Below the pieces are notes generated by a model. The model was not told where the DNA came from and made no database searches. It worked only from the letters and a program-made list of their open reading frames with translations. This document shows, piece by piece, positions 1-10,787 of a stretch of 64,000 nt of DNA. Position 1 is the first letter of the stretch. Each line of letters starts with the position of its first letter. Source of the stretch: Agapetus fuscipes (Eukaryota; Arthropoda; Insecta; Trichoptera; Glossosomatidae); the NCBI GenBank assembly GCA_951799405.1, contig OX637339.1, positions 2,604,001 through 2,668,000 on the forward strand. Direction: 5' to 3'. Position numbers and translations under genes: made by a program.

Positions 1-1150
1 TATTTACGGGCACGAGCCTGTTAAAAACAGAATGAGTGATAGCCTTTGTAAAAACGCATGATACATTATTTTACAAATCTGACAATATAGAAATGTTCGT
101 TTTATTTCAAACATCTACTTTGTATATATTGAAGCAAAATAATACGTTACTTTTTATTTTCGTAACACAAAAAAATACTTTTTTGGAAATAATTAAAACA
201 CTTGATCTGGGCGTAGGGCCACCCATTCTTCAGTTGAAATTTTTAGTGACGCCGTCCGTGCTGTCAAAGTTTAAGTGATTTTTATTTTGTATTCATGTTA
301 CGAAATCACGCTTAATTAACTTTATTATCATCGTATTTTTTCGTTGATCCGCTTGTATAATTAATATGAGTTATCACTCGCGTGAAAATGTACATTTTTG
401 TAGCTACGTATGGTGAGGTTATGTGACATGGACTCTCGAACATTTTTGAATTTGAAATGTTTTCTCGACAGCAAAATGTATTAGCCTTGTCTGGGACTGC
501 CGTCGTTAGCAACCAATAATAAAATATCTGCCTTTATCCTAGAAACTCGGCTGGGTGACAAGTGACGATACAGTTTTGTCGTTGTGAATTCGTGTGTTGA
601 CATTGTGTTCGGTAATCATTTCTCAATAATGGTTGTATAAAATCAAAAAGGGCTACTTTCTTGGTGGCGGCTTTAAATTTTCAAGTATTTGGCTTTGTCC
701 TAGCAATTTGCATGCTCAGCATTCAATTAAGACAGTATTGAGGAATGATGAAACCAAGTTATAGTAATATTTTGTAAGATATTTATCATGTTTTGAAATA
801 ATATTGTTTTGTAAATATATACCTACGTTAATAAATCTTTAAGAAATATAAAAAAAATGGTTTGATTTTGAATAACAGAGTGTCCTTGAATAATAATATG
901 AAGTAAATAATAATATACCGATAATAATACAGGCATAATAATAACAATATGTATATAGGTATCATACAGGTAGGTATATATAGTATGAATCGTGGTAACG
1001 TTGCCTTCTGTACCCCTAGTACGGGTTGCACATTTAGCTAAACTTGAGTAAAGCAAAACGTGATCGAATGGATTTAACTTCAATTTCGGCGCGAGTACGT
1101 GCAGCCGGTCTTGTGCGTTTACTAGAAGTTTCATTCACAGAGTAAAGGTT
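1..1150. other. AT-rich stretch, no gene recognised
   Basis: I see no credible coding region, tRNA or repeat boundary here. The reading frames are short (80 codons or fewer) and show no domain. It ends where the left arm of the following inverted-repeat element begins. Confidence 0.5.
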
Positions 1151-2373
1151 TATAGAGAGCTGAGTTCCTAATATTTATTTGTATTTCCGGTTTTATCGAG
1201 ATACGAGCACCACGTAGTGTTAAGAGCATTAACCACGACGTGTGCGTGTACTATGTGCGTGTGTTGGTGCACTTATACATACGCGCTATGCCATGCTCCT
1301 ATAATATTACCTCATATTATTATTCCATACCTACTCCTATTTCGTACACAAAATAAAACGAAAAGTGAATATTTACGTGTTTCATTTATTGGCAGATAAC
1401 ATACAAGATCAGATACAGAAAATTATAAAATATAACCTAAACTACCTATGTAAGGACCTTGGTTAGCAATTATTGTAGTAACAAATATTTATTTTGACAC
1501 TTTTCTCCAAAATCACAACACAAAATCACAAAACATTTTTTCACATTTTTCACCGGTGTATAGTCTAGTGGTTGAAGCCACAGACTCAATATCCAAAGGT
1601 CTTGAGTTAAGTTGCCAGCGGAGAACATAAACAGCGTTCAGCAAATGAATAAAATAACAATACACATGCCATTTTATGAGTAGCGGTCCATATAATCTTC
1701 CCGACGGATTTCTAATAAAGTTTTCTTCGAAGTGGAAGCGGCAATACACGTTTTTTGCGATACACGTACATTGGTTCAAGTTGAGACACTTCCTGGATCG
1801 CTTTTACCTGCGGCTTGAAATTCTTCTGGTCGAGAAAAACATGCATCCCACCTGCAAAAAAACAATATGATAAAATATCGTATCGGATGTTTCAAATGAA
1901 CTTCACCATATAATAATAAGTGTAATATTACCTTCTCTACGAGAAAAACTTAAAGCGATGGAATATTATGTCCTTTTTATTAAATATTTAACGTTTTTTA
2001 GATCGACGACAAACTTTTTCACTCCGCGCGGGGTGAAGTACCGACATGCAAACAACAAACGGAAATGGCTGTTCAATGTTGTTGATTTTTCTACATGCAG
2101 AGCGAGCGTAGTAATAATATTTCACTTTATAATTTGATCATGAATTAGACACGGCGATTTAAACAAAATTTCATAAACCAGTGAAGTTATAAGTTTTACA
2201 GATTCTTGTATTTTATATTTCCTAATATCTGCCTTCATTGACCCAAAACTTGAACAAAAATGGTGATTAAGACGCATGATCCTTTAGTCAAACTGAGATA
2301 TTAGCGCCTCTACTTATAAGAGCAGTCAAAGCTCTTTATAACGATAGGTAGGTCCGACTTTTCCGGGTCTGGT
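1150..2373 (+). repeat. Left arm of the 1.2-kb inverted repeat
   Basis: Its reverse complement lies at 7440-8662. The match starts at the GAGAGCTGAG motif near 1154, whose complement is near 8655, and ends at CCGGGTC near 2367, whose complement is near 7441. Sampled stretches differ by only a few substitutions, so the arms are young or kept similar by conversion. Confidence 0.85.
1552..1665 (+). mobile_element. tRNA-derived SINE relic in left arm
   Basis: The stretch starting ACCGGTGTATAGTCTAGTGG resembles a tRNA head with a box A-like TAGTCTAGTGG. A degenerate box B follows about 40 bases later. A mirrored copy lies at 8150-8262 in the other arm, so the SINE was there before the arms were duplicated. 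Confidence 0.4.
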
Positions 2374-2930
2374 TTCATTTGCGTATGCTGTGCGTATGCT
2401 TTCGTAAACACAGAATTGAAAAGTGCGGCCGTTTACAAAAAAAAATTCCTAGACAGAAACACGCAACGTCTTAAAAAATATCTAAATTATATTTTCAACA
2501 TAAAGTAATGCAAAACAATTATATAAATGAATAATAATGCTTAAATTGTGTATTTTTATACGAAAATTTGACTTATTTTACATGATAATTATTAATATTC
2601 AAGAGTGGTATTTATTTTTCTCTACTGGCACCACGATACCTGACGTCACGCACGCGCACAGCGCCCAACTGTCAACAATTCTCGCGCCTTCCTTGTGGAT
2701 TTGATGTTTTGTGTTATCGTTGCCGTGCGTTTGTTTTTATTTTCAAAACGGTAAGTGGGTATTTTTTGTAAGATCTTGCTTATGTACAATTAATATTACA
2801 TTAGTCTCCTACGTGAATTTCACTATGTGTATTGGTGAAAAGACATTGCAAATGCTATAACTTTTTGTCGCAGATATTTCACGTCAAATTCTTTACCTAA
2901 CATTCCTCTGCAAGTAGATGATTTGATTTA

Positions 2931-3000
2931 GGTGACATTGGCAAAGTGAACCATTATTTTATAGTATGGGTGGTCAGCCTTATTATCTATAAGTCAAGAG
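2931..3000 (-). repeat. R-family repeat, head fragment
   Basis: Matches the head of the dispersed R family: GGTGACATTGGCAAAGTGAA, then a short A/T stretch, GTATGGGTGGTCAGCC and a decayed TATAAGTCAAG. The tail half is missing. Confidence 0.7.
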
Positions 3001-3604
3001 ATGATGAGAATATTTTTATATTCCGGCTGAAGTAAAATTCACTTTTTATTTGATTTTTGTTTGCTGTCTTTTTACTCTTGTTGCTATTCTTGCATTTTTT
3101 AATATTACTAATTTTTAAAACTGAAAACCTATAATTGGCCTTGTACTTTGTTAAATGAAATTCTTTCTATGTAATTAATATGTGCTGTTGTTTTTTGTAT
3201 AATAAAAAAAGTAATGTTTTTTTTATAGATCCTAAACAAACATGAGAACGACAGAGAGCCAGTTTCTCATCATGGTGGGATTCATGGAACAGTGAGTACA
3301 TTAAACTATCTTTCTCTCACAGAATACTTGCTTCCTTGTTAAATTTGTATATTATATTTGCGTTACATCCTATATTGGACCACTGTAGATATGCGGACTT
3401 TTTTAACGTTTGATTCTCTATATACACCCGCAATTTGTCACGAACCCTAACCTTTCCAAATTTAAGTATTGGGCTCACCAAAAATAGGGTTTAATTTCAA
3501 GACCTCATATTTTTTAGGGAAATGTGATTAAATCTGTATCTTTGTAACTTAGATTACATTAAATTCCATCTGGCTATTTTTGTATCAATTAATATTTAAT
3601 ACCT

Positions 3605-3930
3605 TGACCGGTCTGTAGTCCAGTGGAAACACTTCGGACTTGTAAATGGAAGGTTGTGGATTTGGATCCCGGCGGAGCACAAAAAATATACCATTTATAT
3701 TTCCAAATATGCACTTCGCTGAGTTGAAACAAATCATAAAGCCTTTACCAAAGACTGGTCACTAAAAGATCCATCCAGCCTTACAGCAACTGGGTCTTGC
3801 TTTAGTATTGGCGCTTTGTAGCGACGACCAAGCTTGTACACCTCTGCGGCACTACAACAAGTGTCATAGACCCCTAGAGTCTCTAGAATTTAGGGAGTCT
3901 CCCGCACAGGATTTCTTAAAAAAAAAAAAC
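3605..3930 (+). mobile_element. tRNA-derived SINE
   Basis: The head GACCGGTCTGTAGTCCAGTG carries a box A-like TAGTCCAGTGG, and box B is represented by GGATTTGGATCCC. The body runs to a poly(A) at about 3918-3930. Its last part (GGGAGTCTCCCGCACAGGAT) closely resembles the 3' end of the LINE at 32062-33190 (GGGGAGCCTCCCGCACAGGA), as expected for a SINE mobilised by that LINE. Confidence 0.75.
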
Positions 3931-3931
3931 C

Positions 3932-4113
3932 TAAGAGCTCGTTCCCACTTGTCGGGTGTCGGATCCATATATTAATCGGAGGTTCCAGTGGCAGAACATT
4001 ATGTATGAAGCTATTCACACTTATCGGAAACCGATTTTGTCAGAAATGTTCTGCCACCGGAGCCTCTGATTAATATACGGATCCGACACCTGACGAGTGG
4101 GAACGAGCTCTTA
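3932..4113. mobile_element. Foldback MITE, arms about 68 bp
   Basis: The two halves are inverted copies. The left begins TAAGAGCTCGTTCCCACTTG and the right ends with the complement GTGGGAACGAGCTCTTA. A loop of about 45 bp separates them. TA dinucleotides at both outer edges would fit a Tc1/mariner-type TA target duplication. It sits directly against the poly(A) of the preceding SINE. Confidence 0.75.
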
Positions 4114-4940
4114 TCATTGACCGAAACAAGCATTTTTTTCCCACTCACATACCCAGTGTGCACAATTAAAAATAAAATAAAACTTTTTTTTCAGAAGTTC
4201 TTCTTGGTGGCCCGTCTTCTCCTGAATCTGTGCCTCAAGTAACGCCAAGACGGCGTGGACTGGCGAGCAGCACCACTTTCTAGAAGCTGCAGAAGCATAG
4301 ACCGTTTTGCGGAGGCGATAGTGTGGAAGGAACACCTGGAAGGCGAAACTTGAGCGGCAGGAGGAGAATGCTCGGCAGCAGGTGGAGATTACTCGGCGTC
4401 ATGAAGAGGGGACTGGAGATATAGCAAAGGCCGTAGAGAGATTTACAGATAGATTTATTGAATAAAATTTCTCAACACACTTCCTACTTCTTCAGGCAAA
4501 GTGTATTCTGCCGTCTGTTAGAGAGTTTTCAACATTGAAATAGTTCTAAGAAATATAACCAAAAGTTAAATGGATTTATTTACACTGTCTAATTATATCC
4601 CTGAAAATATTGAATAACATTGTTTCAATCCTGTTTAGTCGCTTCCATAAAACCAAAAAGTAATAAAACTCAATTTTCGCTAGTCTCCGTTTCTTTTTTT
4701 TTTTTACTCTTTAATTTTGTAGAAAATAACATAAATTCAGTACTTTCAATGTTTTTTTACAAGTTATACAATAATTTAACTATTTTTACAAAACCAATAA
4801 CCCTTTATACTTTTCCGGCATTCAGGCACACTAAAATTTTGTTTTTTCATGATTTCATTTTGTATAAAAATAACTTAACTCAGTGTAATTTCCATATTTG
4901 TCATAACAACTGTTGAAACCTGTTTTAAAACTGTAGCCTG

Positions 4941-5150
4941 TATAATCTAAGTTGCAAAGATATATTTACATTCAAAACTCATAGCCATGCCCACACCGAC
5001 ACGTGTAAGTTCGCTCTTACAAATGCTGAATGTATTTACAAATAAAAATCCAAACCTCAAATGAGCGTACACCCTGCAACTCTTGCTGGCCTTCCCTGAA
5101 ACACGGGTGACATTGGCAAAGTGAACCATTTTTTACAGTATGGATGGACA
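4941..5150 (-). repeat. R-family repeat
   Basis: Near full-length copy. The tail TATAATCTAAGTTGCAAAGA is at the left. The central CTGCAACTCTTGC and the head GGTGACATTGGCAAAGTGAA are at the right. Confidence 0.8.
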
Positions 5151-5225
5151 AAATATTAACCTAAGATTATGGATATTAGACAAACCGTTTAAAGAGAGCT
5201 TGCATTATTGTTGATGTTGTGTTAG

Positions 5226-5420
5226 CGATTTAGTCACATCTTCAGGAAACACCCTCTCTGCACGACTACTGAGGAGTGAGGATACTGTTCATAATATCAC
5301 ATGAAATGTTCAATCTATAGTCGTCATGCGGAGAGGGTGTCTGCTGAAAGCGTTGGCTACGTGGCTAACGAAACGTCGAGAATAATGTGAGTTATCTTAT
5401 CGCGGTTCGTCTAATATCCG
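5226..5420. mobile_element. Foldback relic related to the 18.8-kb element
   Basis: Contains inverted halves (a TTCAGGAAACACCCTCTC-like arm and a complementary GAGAGGGTGTCTGCTGAA arm). The signature ACGAAACGTCGAGAATAATG and a downstream TAATATCCGAA are shared with the foldback element at 18800-19566 (ACGAAACGTAGAGAATAATG and AATATCCGAAAATTAAT). Confidence 0.65.
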
Positions 5421-5929
5421 AAGAAAATAAAAAAATGAACTGTGTAGTTATTGTAATTGGAAAAAAATGGTCAAAAGTTGTTAAAATATATAGGTACAAA
5501 GTATAGATGTAAAAAAAAAATGAAGAATTATCTTGGCATATTTAATCTGGTGACCAAATTATCTCTGTATGCTCTTCCTCTCCCTTCTGCTCCCGTCCAT
5601 TTCTTCTGCATTCACTGCAGGTCCATCCTCGTTGAATTCAATAACTGAAATTATTCAGTTAAATTGTATTTATATAAGATTTTACCATCAAATCATGTAA
5701 ATGTTTTACTTTGATTAAATAAATTTATTTTAAATATGTGTCCATATTTATTTTGTCTTTCAGTCAATTCAGCACTTTCAACTGCCATGTAAATACAAAT
5801 ATTATATCTTAAAGTAACACTTCCAAGTTAAAATTTTAACATACTATTGTAAATAATAGAATTACCTGTATCATCTTCAAATATGATTGCATGCATGTGT
5901 TAAGCACACTTCTCAGATGAAGGAATAAT

Positions 5930-6825
5930 GGCTCGCCCCACCAAATTTTGGGTTCACACTCAGGATGCGGTAATCGCTGTCGGACACCTTAAATCATATT
6001 CATGTAAATTAATAATGGATTTAATCTTAATATATTAACAGACTTATTCTTCATTATAATTTTACCATTTGTACGTTCCGGGAGTGGTATTGCTTCCTGC
6101 AAAAATACAAATGCTCAGTCTTTTTTTCTTTTCTCTGGCTTATGGATTTCAAAAAGGCTGCCATCTCTACAGCCAACAATGCCAGGAATGGCATACCTAA
6201 TGAAAAAGCTGAAAAGATGTAGGTATGTATTATTTAATGGTACAAAACAGTTAAAATTTTACATAACGCAAAAAATACAATAAATTAATTTATTTTTGGG
6301 TGACTTCCTGTAAAGCAGCTGAAGTTTGCGGGATTTTAATCCATTTCTTTATCACCTTGGGGTGGATAAGCGCCTGCGTTACTTTTTGGACGAAGTTGCT
6401 CCAGGACTTCTGGCTTAAATGCTTAGCCACCCACTGGCCACTGGCCGCTGGTAGAATCCACAGGCATTAAAAAACAATGCGCACATCACCTATAAGCAAT
6501 GGACGATTATTCACTGTAATAACATTTTTGAGGTTAGGTACCTACTAACTACCTATATTATATTTTACACTTCAAGAAATGTGTAAATTACCTTTGTTTC
6601 CAAAGAAATGCGTTGCGTCATCTTAAATTCGGTACGTCAGACAACGCTGTGGCAGGTTTCCACTCTGCGAAGATTAGCCCGGTCGTTGTTCAAACTTGCA
6701 TGCACTTCGTCCTCTTCTGCGGCGAGGAGGCCCCAAGGCTCCATAATTGGAGGCGGCATCTTGCCATAGACTGGAATTAAGTTGTTCCATCGTAATATTC
6801 TAAAAGAAATGTACATTATTTTCAC
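5930..6825 (-). pseudogene. Degenerate PIF/Harbinger DDE transposase
   Basis: Read on the - strand, three blocks occur in the order expected for a HARBI1-like transposase. First is an upstream helical block near 6400-6310 (QKSWSNFVQKVTQALIHPK, then WIKIPQ). Next is a catalytic-core-like block near 6230-6120, IPGIVGCRDGSLFEIHKP, where C-x-DG holds the first acidic residue. Last is a block near 6000-5930, VSDSDYRILSVNPKFGGASH, matching the second-Asp region. The N-terminal candidate is the open stretch at 6637-6825. Stops, frame changes and missing parts separate the blocks, and I see no third-acid region. Non-functional; possibly introns were present originally. Confidence 0.6.
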
Positions 6826-7439
6826 GTTTCACTGTCAAAACTACATGCGTTGGAATTTCGTAAATTATTTTTTGGTAAGAAACACTAAATAAGTGAAAAA
6901 AATATTGCGAATTTATTTCAATAACATACCTTATTCAATTGAAATGTTTTTAAGACGTTAGATCGTACTTATTTTCCATTTTCTTCGTCTGTCAAACTCT
7001 CTCACTTTTCAAAATGCTATCGAGAAGAGGTGACGGATGAATATGACGTTGCCATGGAGACAGCCTTCCAAACAACGGAAATGTGCGCCCGTACTCTTGT
7101 CAGACAGCATTTTGTATGAAAACGCAATAAGTTGTCTCGCAAGCAATACAATTTTAAGTTTCGGTAAAGTATTTTAAAACTCATATGAGTTTACGTAAGC
7201 ACATACTCGCAAAAAAAGTTTCGAAACTTTTTCGCCGGAGGTGCTTTTCATGTTTACATACATTTTTATCGAATACTCATAACTCATAGAATACTTACGA
7301 AAACCCGTACTAGGGGTACCTGGTCGCAGCAGGTGGCAGCACAAGTTACTATAATCTATGTTAGGTACTTATGCTCAACGCAGGAGTGGCGCCTCTATTT
7401 ACCTTACTCTGTGGCTAGCACCTGTCAGGCTGTCTTCAC
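6826..7439. other. Inner flank of the composite element, no gene
   Basis: AT-rich sequence with small palindromes such as GTTTCGAAAC. I see no coding pattern and could not find short Harbinger-type TIRs pairing this flank with 2374-2700. Confidence 0.4.
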
Positions 7440-8662
7440 GACCCGGAAAAGTCGGACCTACCTATCGTTATAAAGAGCTTTGACTGCTCTTATAAGTAGA
7501 GGCGCTAATATCTCAGTTTGACTAAAGGATCATGCGTCTTAATCACCATTTTTGTTCAAGTTTTGGGTCAATGAAGGCAGATATTAGGAAATATAAAATA
7601 CAAGAATCTGTAAAACTTATAACTTCACTGGTTTATGAAATTTCGTTTAAATCGCCGTGTCTAATTCATGATCAAATTATAAAGTGAAATATTATTACTA
7701 CGCTCGCTCTGCATGTAGAAAAATCAACAACATTAAACAGCCATTTCCGTTTGTTGTTTGCATGTCGGTACTTCACCCCGCGCGGAGTGAAAAAGTTTGT
7801 CGTCGATCTAAAAAACGTTAAATATTTAATAAAAAGGACATAATATTCCATCGCTTTAAGTTTTTCTCGTAGAGAAGGTAATATTACACTTATTATTATA
7901 TGGTGAAGTTCATTTGAAACATCCGATACGATATTTTATCATATTGTTTTTTTGCAGGTGGGATGCATGTTTTTCTCGACCAGAAGAATTTCAAGCCGCA
8001 GGTAAAAGCGATCCAGGAAGTGTCTCAACTTGAACCAACGTACGTGTATCGCAAAAAACGTGTATTGCCGCTTCCACTTCGAAGAAAACTTTATTAGAAA
8101 TCCGTCGGGAAGATTATATGGACCGCTACTCATAAAATGGCATGTGTATTGTTATTTTATTCATTTGCTGAACGCTGTTTATGTTCTCCGCTGGCAACTT
8201 AACTCAAGACCTTTGGATATTGAGTCTGTGGCTTCAACCACTAGACTATACACCGGTGAAAAATGTGAAAAAATGTTTTGTGATTTTGTGTTGTGATTTT
8301 GGAGAAAAGTGTCAAAATAAATATTTGTTACTACAATAATTGCTAACCAAGGTCCTTACATAGGTAGTTTAGGTTATATTTTATAATTTTCTGTATCTGA
8401 TCTTGTATGTTATCTGCCAATAAATGAAACACGTAAATATTCACTTTTCGTTTTATTTTGTGTACGAAATAGGAGTAGGTATGGAATAATAATATGAGGT
8501 AATATTATAGGAGCATGGCACAGCGCGTATGTATAAGTGCACTAACACACGCACATAGTACACGCACACGTCGTGGTTAATGCTCTTAACACTACGTGGT
8601 GCTCGTATCTCGATAAAACCGGAAATACAAAGAAATATTAGGAACTCAGCTCTCTACAGACC
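7440..8662 (-). repeat. Right arm of the 1.2-kb inverted repeat
   Basis: Reverse complement of 1150-2373. Directly outside it, from 8659, the sequence CAGACCCCGTT begins. The same sequence ends the upstream flank of ZNF units B (27.2 kb) and D (50.55 kb), so the element abuts a unit boundary. Confidence 0.85.
8150..8262 (-). mobile_element. tRNA-derived SINE relic in right arm
   Basis: Mirror copy of the relic at 1552-1665, with the same degenerate tRNA-like head. It was carried along with the arm and is not an independent insertion. Confidence 0.4.
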
Positions 8663-9234
8663 CCGTTAACTAGTATTTTGCTACTGGTAACCTTGATTTA
8701 TAATATCGGTAGCCATATTGGAATCCATCTTGGGTGTGGACATACTTGGGCACAACGGGAAGGAGTAAGGAGGAAGGAGAAGAGGTGTTTTTTTTTAACT
8801 GAAATCAGAATGAGCGTAAATAAAATTGAAATAATGATTTTAATTTACCTACTGTTATTCATTTAAAAAAGAGTTTAAGTGTTCATTAACTTTGTATTGT
8901 TTATTATTTATTAAATTACTGGTTTTTTTTTATAAAAAACTGATTAATAAATATATATTTAATGATGGTTGAACTGTGCTTAGCACCGGCCTGTTAGACG
9001 CCGTCGATCGTCTCAAACGTCAACTGTGCGTCAACTCTGTGAACGTCAATGCGTCAAGCGTATTTGAAATTAACTGTTATATTTTCACTGCAATTGAATA
9101 GAGTGTAGAGATTAATGAAATCAAGAAGACTCCAGTGTCCGGAAATATAGCACGTGCAGAAGACTCCAGGATCATTAGAACTGTATTGGATGGTGCCCCC
9201 TCAGGTGTTAACCACGTAGACGAGGATGCGGTGG

Positions 9235-9955
9235 CAAGGCCGTAGCTAGGGGGGGGCATTGTGGGGCAATGCCCTACCTTGAAATCACAATGCCCTACCT
9301 TAAAAATACCAAAAACTGAGACAAATTATTATAATTAAATTGTTTATTCCTAGTTTGAGATAAAAAAAAATTGTAGAAATTAACCAAACTTTACACAGTA
9401 GGAAAAGAAATGGGTACCTAAACTCAAAGAGTAGGTACCTACCTACATATGTGGATAAACTCCAGCTGGCACACTTTATTTATATACTGGCAACACAAAA
9501 TCTTAAAGTTGAAATTTTCAACTTTAACTGCAATCAATAGGCCTCAAAGACTGTCAATGGGTCACGAGAGAATGGCTGGCATGGTATTTCTAGCCTTTGA
9601 AAAAAAAAACAAAATCAGTTGATCTTAACGAAGTTCTTCGCATTTTTAATAACATGGGGAATTGTAAAATGCAGCTGTTTTAAATATTTTTATTATTATG
9701 TTAATGGAGAGATTTCACATTTTTTTTAAATATTTTTTTATTAACCGAATAATTTGTACGTGATTTTTTTTTTTGAATTTTCATTATTTTATTATTTTGT
9801 GGGAAAACGAAAAATCACCATGTACATCACTGACCTAGAGGTCAGTGATGTACATGGTGATTCTATTCGGGGCAGATATTATGATTTTTTTTTACTTCCG
9901 CCCTACCTGTAACCAATGCTGCCCTACCTCAAATTCGACTCTAGCTACAGCCCTG
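9235..9955. mobile_element. Non-autonomous hAT element (721 bp)
   Basis: The termini CAAGGCCGTAGCTAG (left) and the complement of CTAGCTACAGCCCTG (right) form hAT-like TIRs. They are flanked by an exact 8-bp duplication, TGCGGTGG, at 9227-9234 and 9956-9963. Copies B and D carry the uninterrupted site with one TGCGGTGG. No transposase ORF is present. Multiple GCCCTACCT words occur near both ends. Confidence 0.9.
9813..9862. repeat. 24-bp perfect hairpin inside the hAT element
   Basis: Two 24-base arms beginning AATCACCATGTACATCACTG are perfect complements separated by two bases (AG). This strong cruciform or hairpin candidate lies about 95 bp from the right end of the hAT element. Confidence 0.9.
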
Positions 9956-10787
9956 TGCGGTGGGCAGAGAACTTCGAAGCTGACGGCGAAGTTTTGGGAG
10001 TGAGGGGACCATCTGTGGGGACCATGGAGGGAAGCAGCACAAGGCAGAGTCCTGGAGGATTGTGGTGCAGGAGTCCCTGGATCCTTTAAGGCTGATGAGC
10101 CGAAGGAAGTGAAAGTAAAGTGTATAGATTTCATATTATAAACATTTCCAGTCCTCAGACCATCATCAGGACAATCATCAGGGATCCAAAACTTTTGCAA
10201 GAAATACAGATACAGAATGCCAGTGTCCTTGACAATATTATCTTCTCTGGCAGGTGCCTATTTGATTGTTTATCTACCTACTTAGTTTATTTTTGTGTTA
10301 TATCATATCATTTGTGTTTTTTATTATTTTTTTTCTTTGCACAGTGTACCTATATTTTTGTGATTGTATGACTAATCTTTTTTGAATAAATAAATATTGT
10401 GCAAAATCTAATCGTTTTATTTTGACAGCTTTAGCAATAATAATAATATTTATTAATAATATCAGGGCAGATAATAATATATGAATATAGTGGTGTGGGT
10501 GTACCCGCCTGTCGCGTGTTTATACACACATGCATACAACATCAAAGTCCGAATAGGTACTTGTTGAGGCAGCGAAGCAAGAAAGACGGAGAAGGGAGTC
10601 TCGAAGTACGTACCTACCTCAAAGCTATAGAGTGGCTTCTCTAAGTACCTATATACTCTGTGGTCTTCACATCGGTCCGGTCTGTCGCGATAGAGTATTA
10701 ATTAATTGTTCAGTATTGATACAGTTCGATTATTCGTTTCATTGAATCCCAGTCGTAGTCATTGCTGATCGTTTAATGCAAGTTACA

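Larger units (their letters stand above)
3243..4465 (+). pseudogene. Broken Myb/SANT-like ORF of a Harbinger element
   Basis: A 5' exon follows a T-rich acceptor (TTTTTTTATAG at about 3230) and reads MRTTESQFLIMVGFMEQ (3243-3293) before a GTGAGT donor. A 3' exon follows TTTTTTTTCAG at 4194 and reads VLLGGPSSPESVPQVTPRRR. A stop and frame changes come next, and an amphipathic Glu/Arg/Gln-rich tail ends RFTDRFIE-stop at 4465, overlapping an AATAAA. The small DNA-binding partner protein of PIF/Harbinger transposons has this layout: N-terminal SANT helices, a Pro/Arg linker and a C-terminal coiled coil. The middle, which should carry most of the SANT domain, is missing. A SINE and a MITE occupy that interval. 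I infer a dead accessory gene. Family assignment rests on pattern only. Confidence 0.5.
1150..8662. mobile_element. Composite PIF/Harbinger-type element with 1.2-kb inverted arms
   Basis: Two arms of about 1.22 kb in opposite orientation (near 1150-2373 and 7440-8662) enclose about 5 kb. The interior carries relics of two genes. On + there is a small Myb/SANT-like ORF in pieces (3243-4465). On - there are three blocks resembling a PIF/Harbinger DDE transposase (5930-6825). Autonomous PIF/Harbinger elements encode such a pair in opposite or tandem orientation. Long terminal arms are unusual for that superfamily, which normally has short TIRs. The arms may therefore be a separate foldback structure around a nested Harbinger. 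I see no clear target-site duplication at the outer ends. All coding parts are broken and further insertions (SINE, MITE, R copies) lie inside. Confidence 0.55.
9080..10115 (+). pseudogene. LINE 3' ORF fragment split by a hAT insertion
   Basis: Fragments 9080-9234 and 9964-10115 together match the copies at 26535-26800 and 49880-50190. In the D copy the reading is clearest, with motifs RAEDSRIIRTVLDGAPSG, RMRWAENV and a closing LMSRRK-stop. This is the style of the C-terminal tail of endonuclease/reverse-transcriptase LINEs (the R-x-RW and W-R-x-x-A region). The hAT element interrupts it between GGATGCGGTGG and GCAGAG. Confidence 0.6.
8663..10700 (+). repeat. Upstream flank of ZNF unit A
   Basis: The same sequence occurs in reverse at 25973-27221 (unit B) and 49300-50550 (unit D). 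It includes the AGTATTTTGCTACTGGT boundary motif, a LINE fragment, a 3' tail with AATAAATAAATATT near 10385 and the ATACTCTGTG promoter-proximal stretch. Unit A is longer because a 721-bp hAT element is inserted at 9235. Unit C lacks this flank. Confidence 0.85.

Noticed and set aside
1513..1779. 88-codon open frame found in both arms of the Harbinger-type element (also 8030-8296)
   Set aside because: It overlaps a decayed SINE and an open frame on the opposite strand, has no domain, and is duplicated only because the arms are inverted copies.
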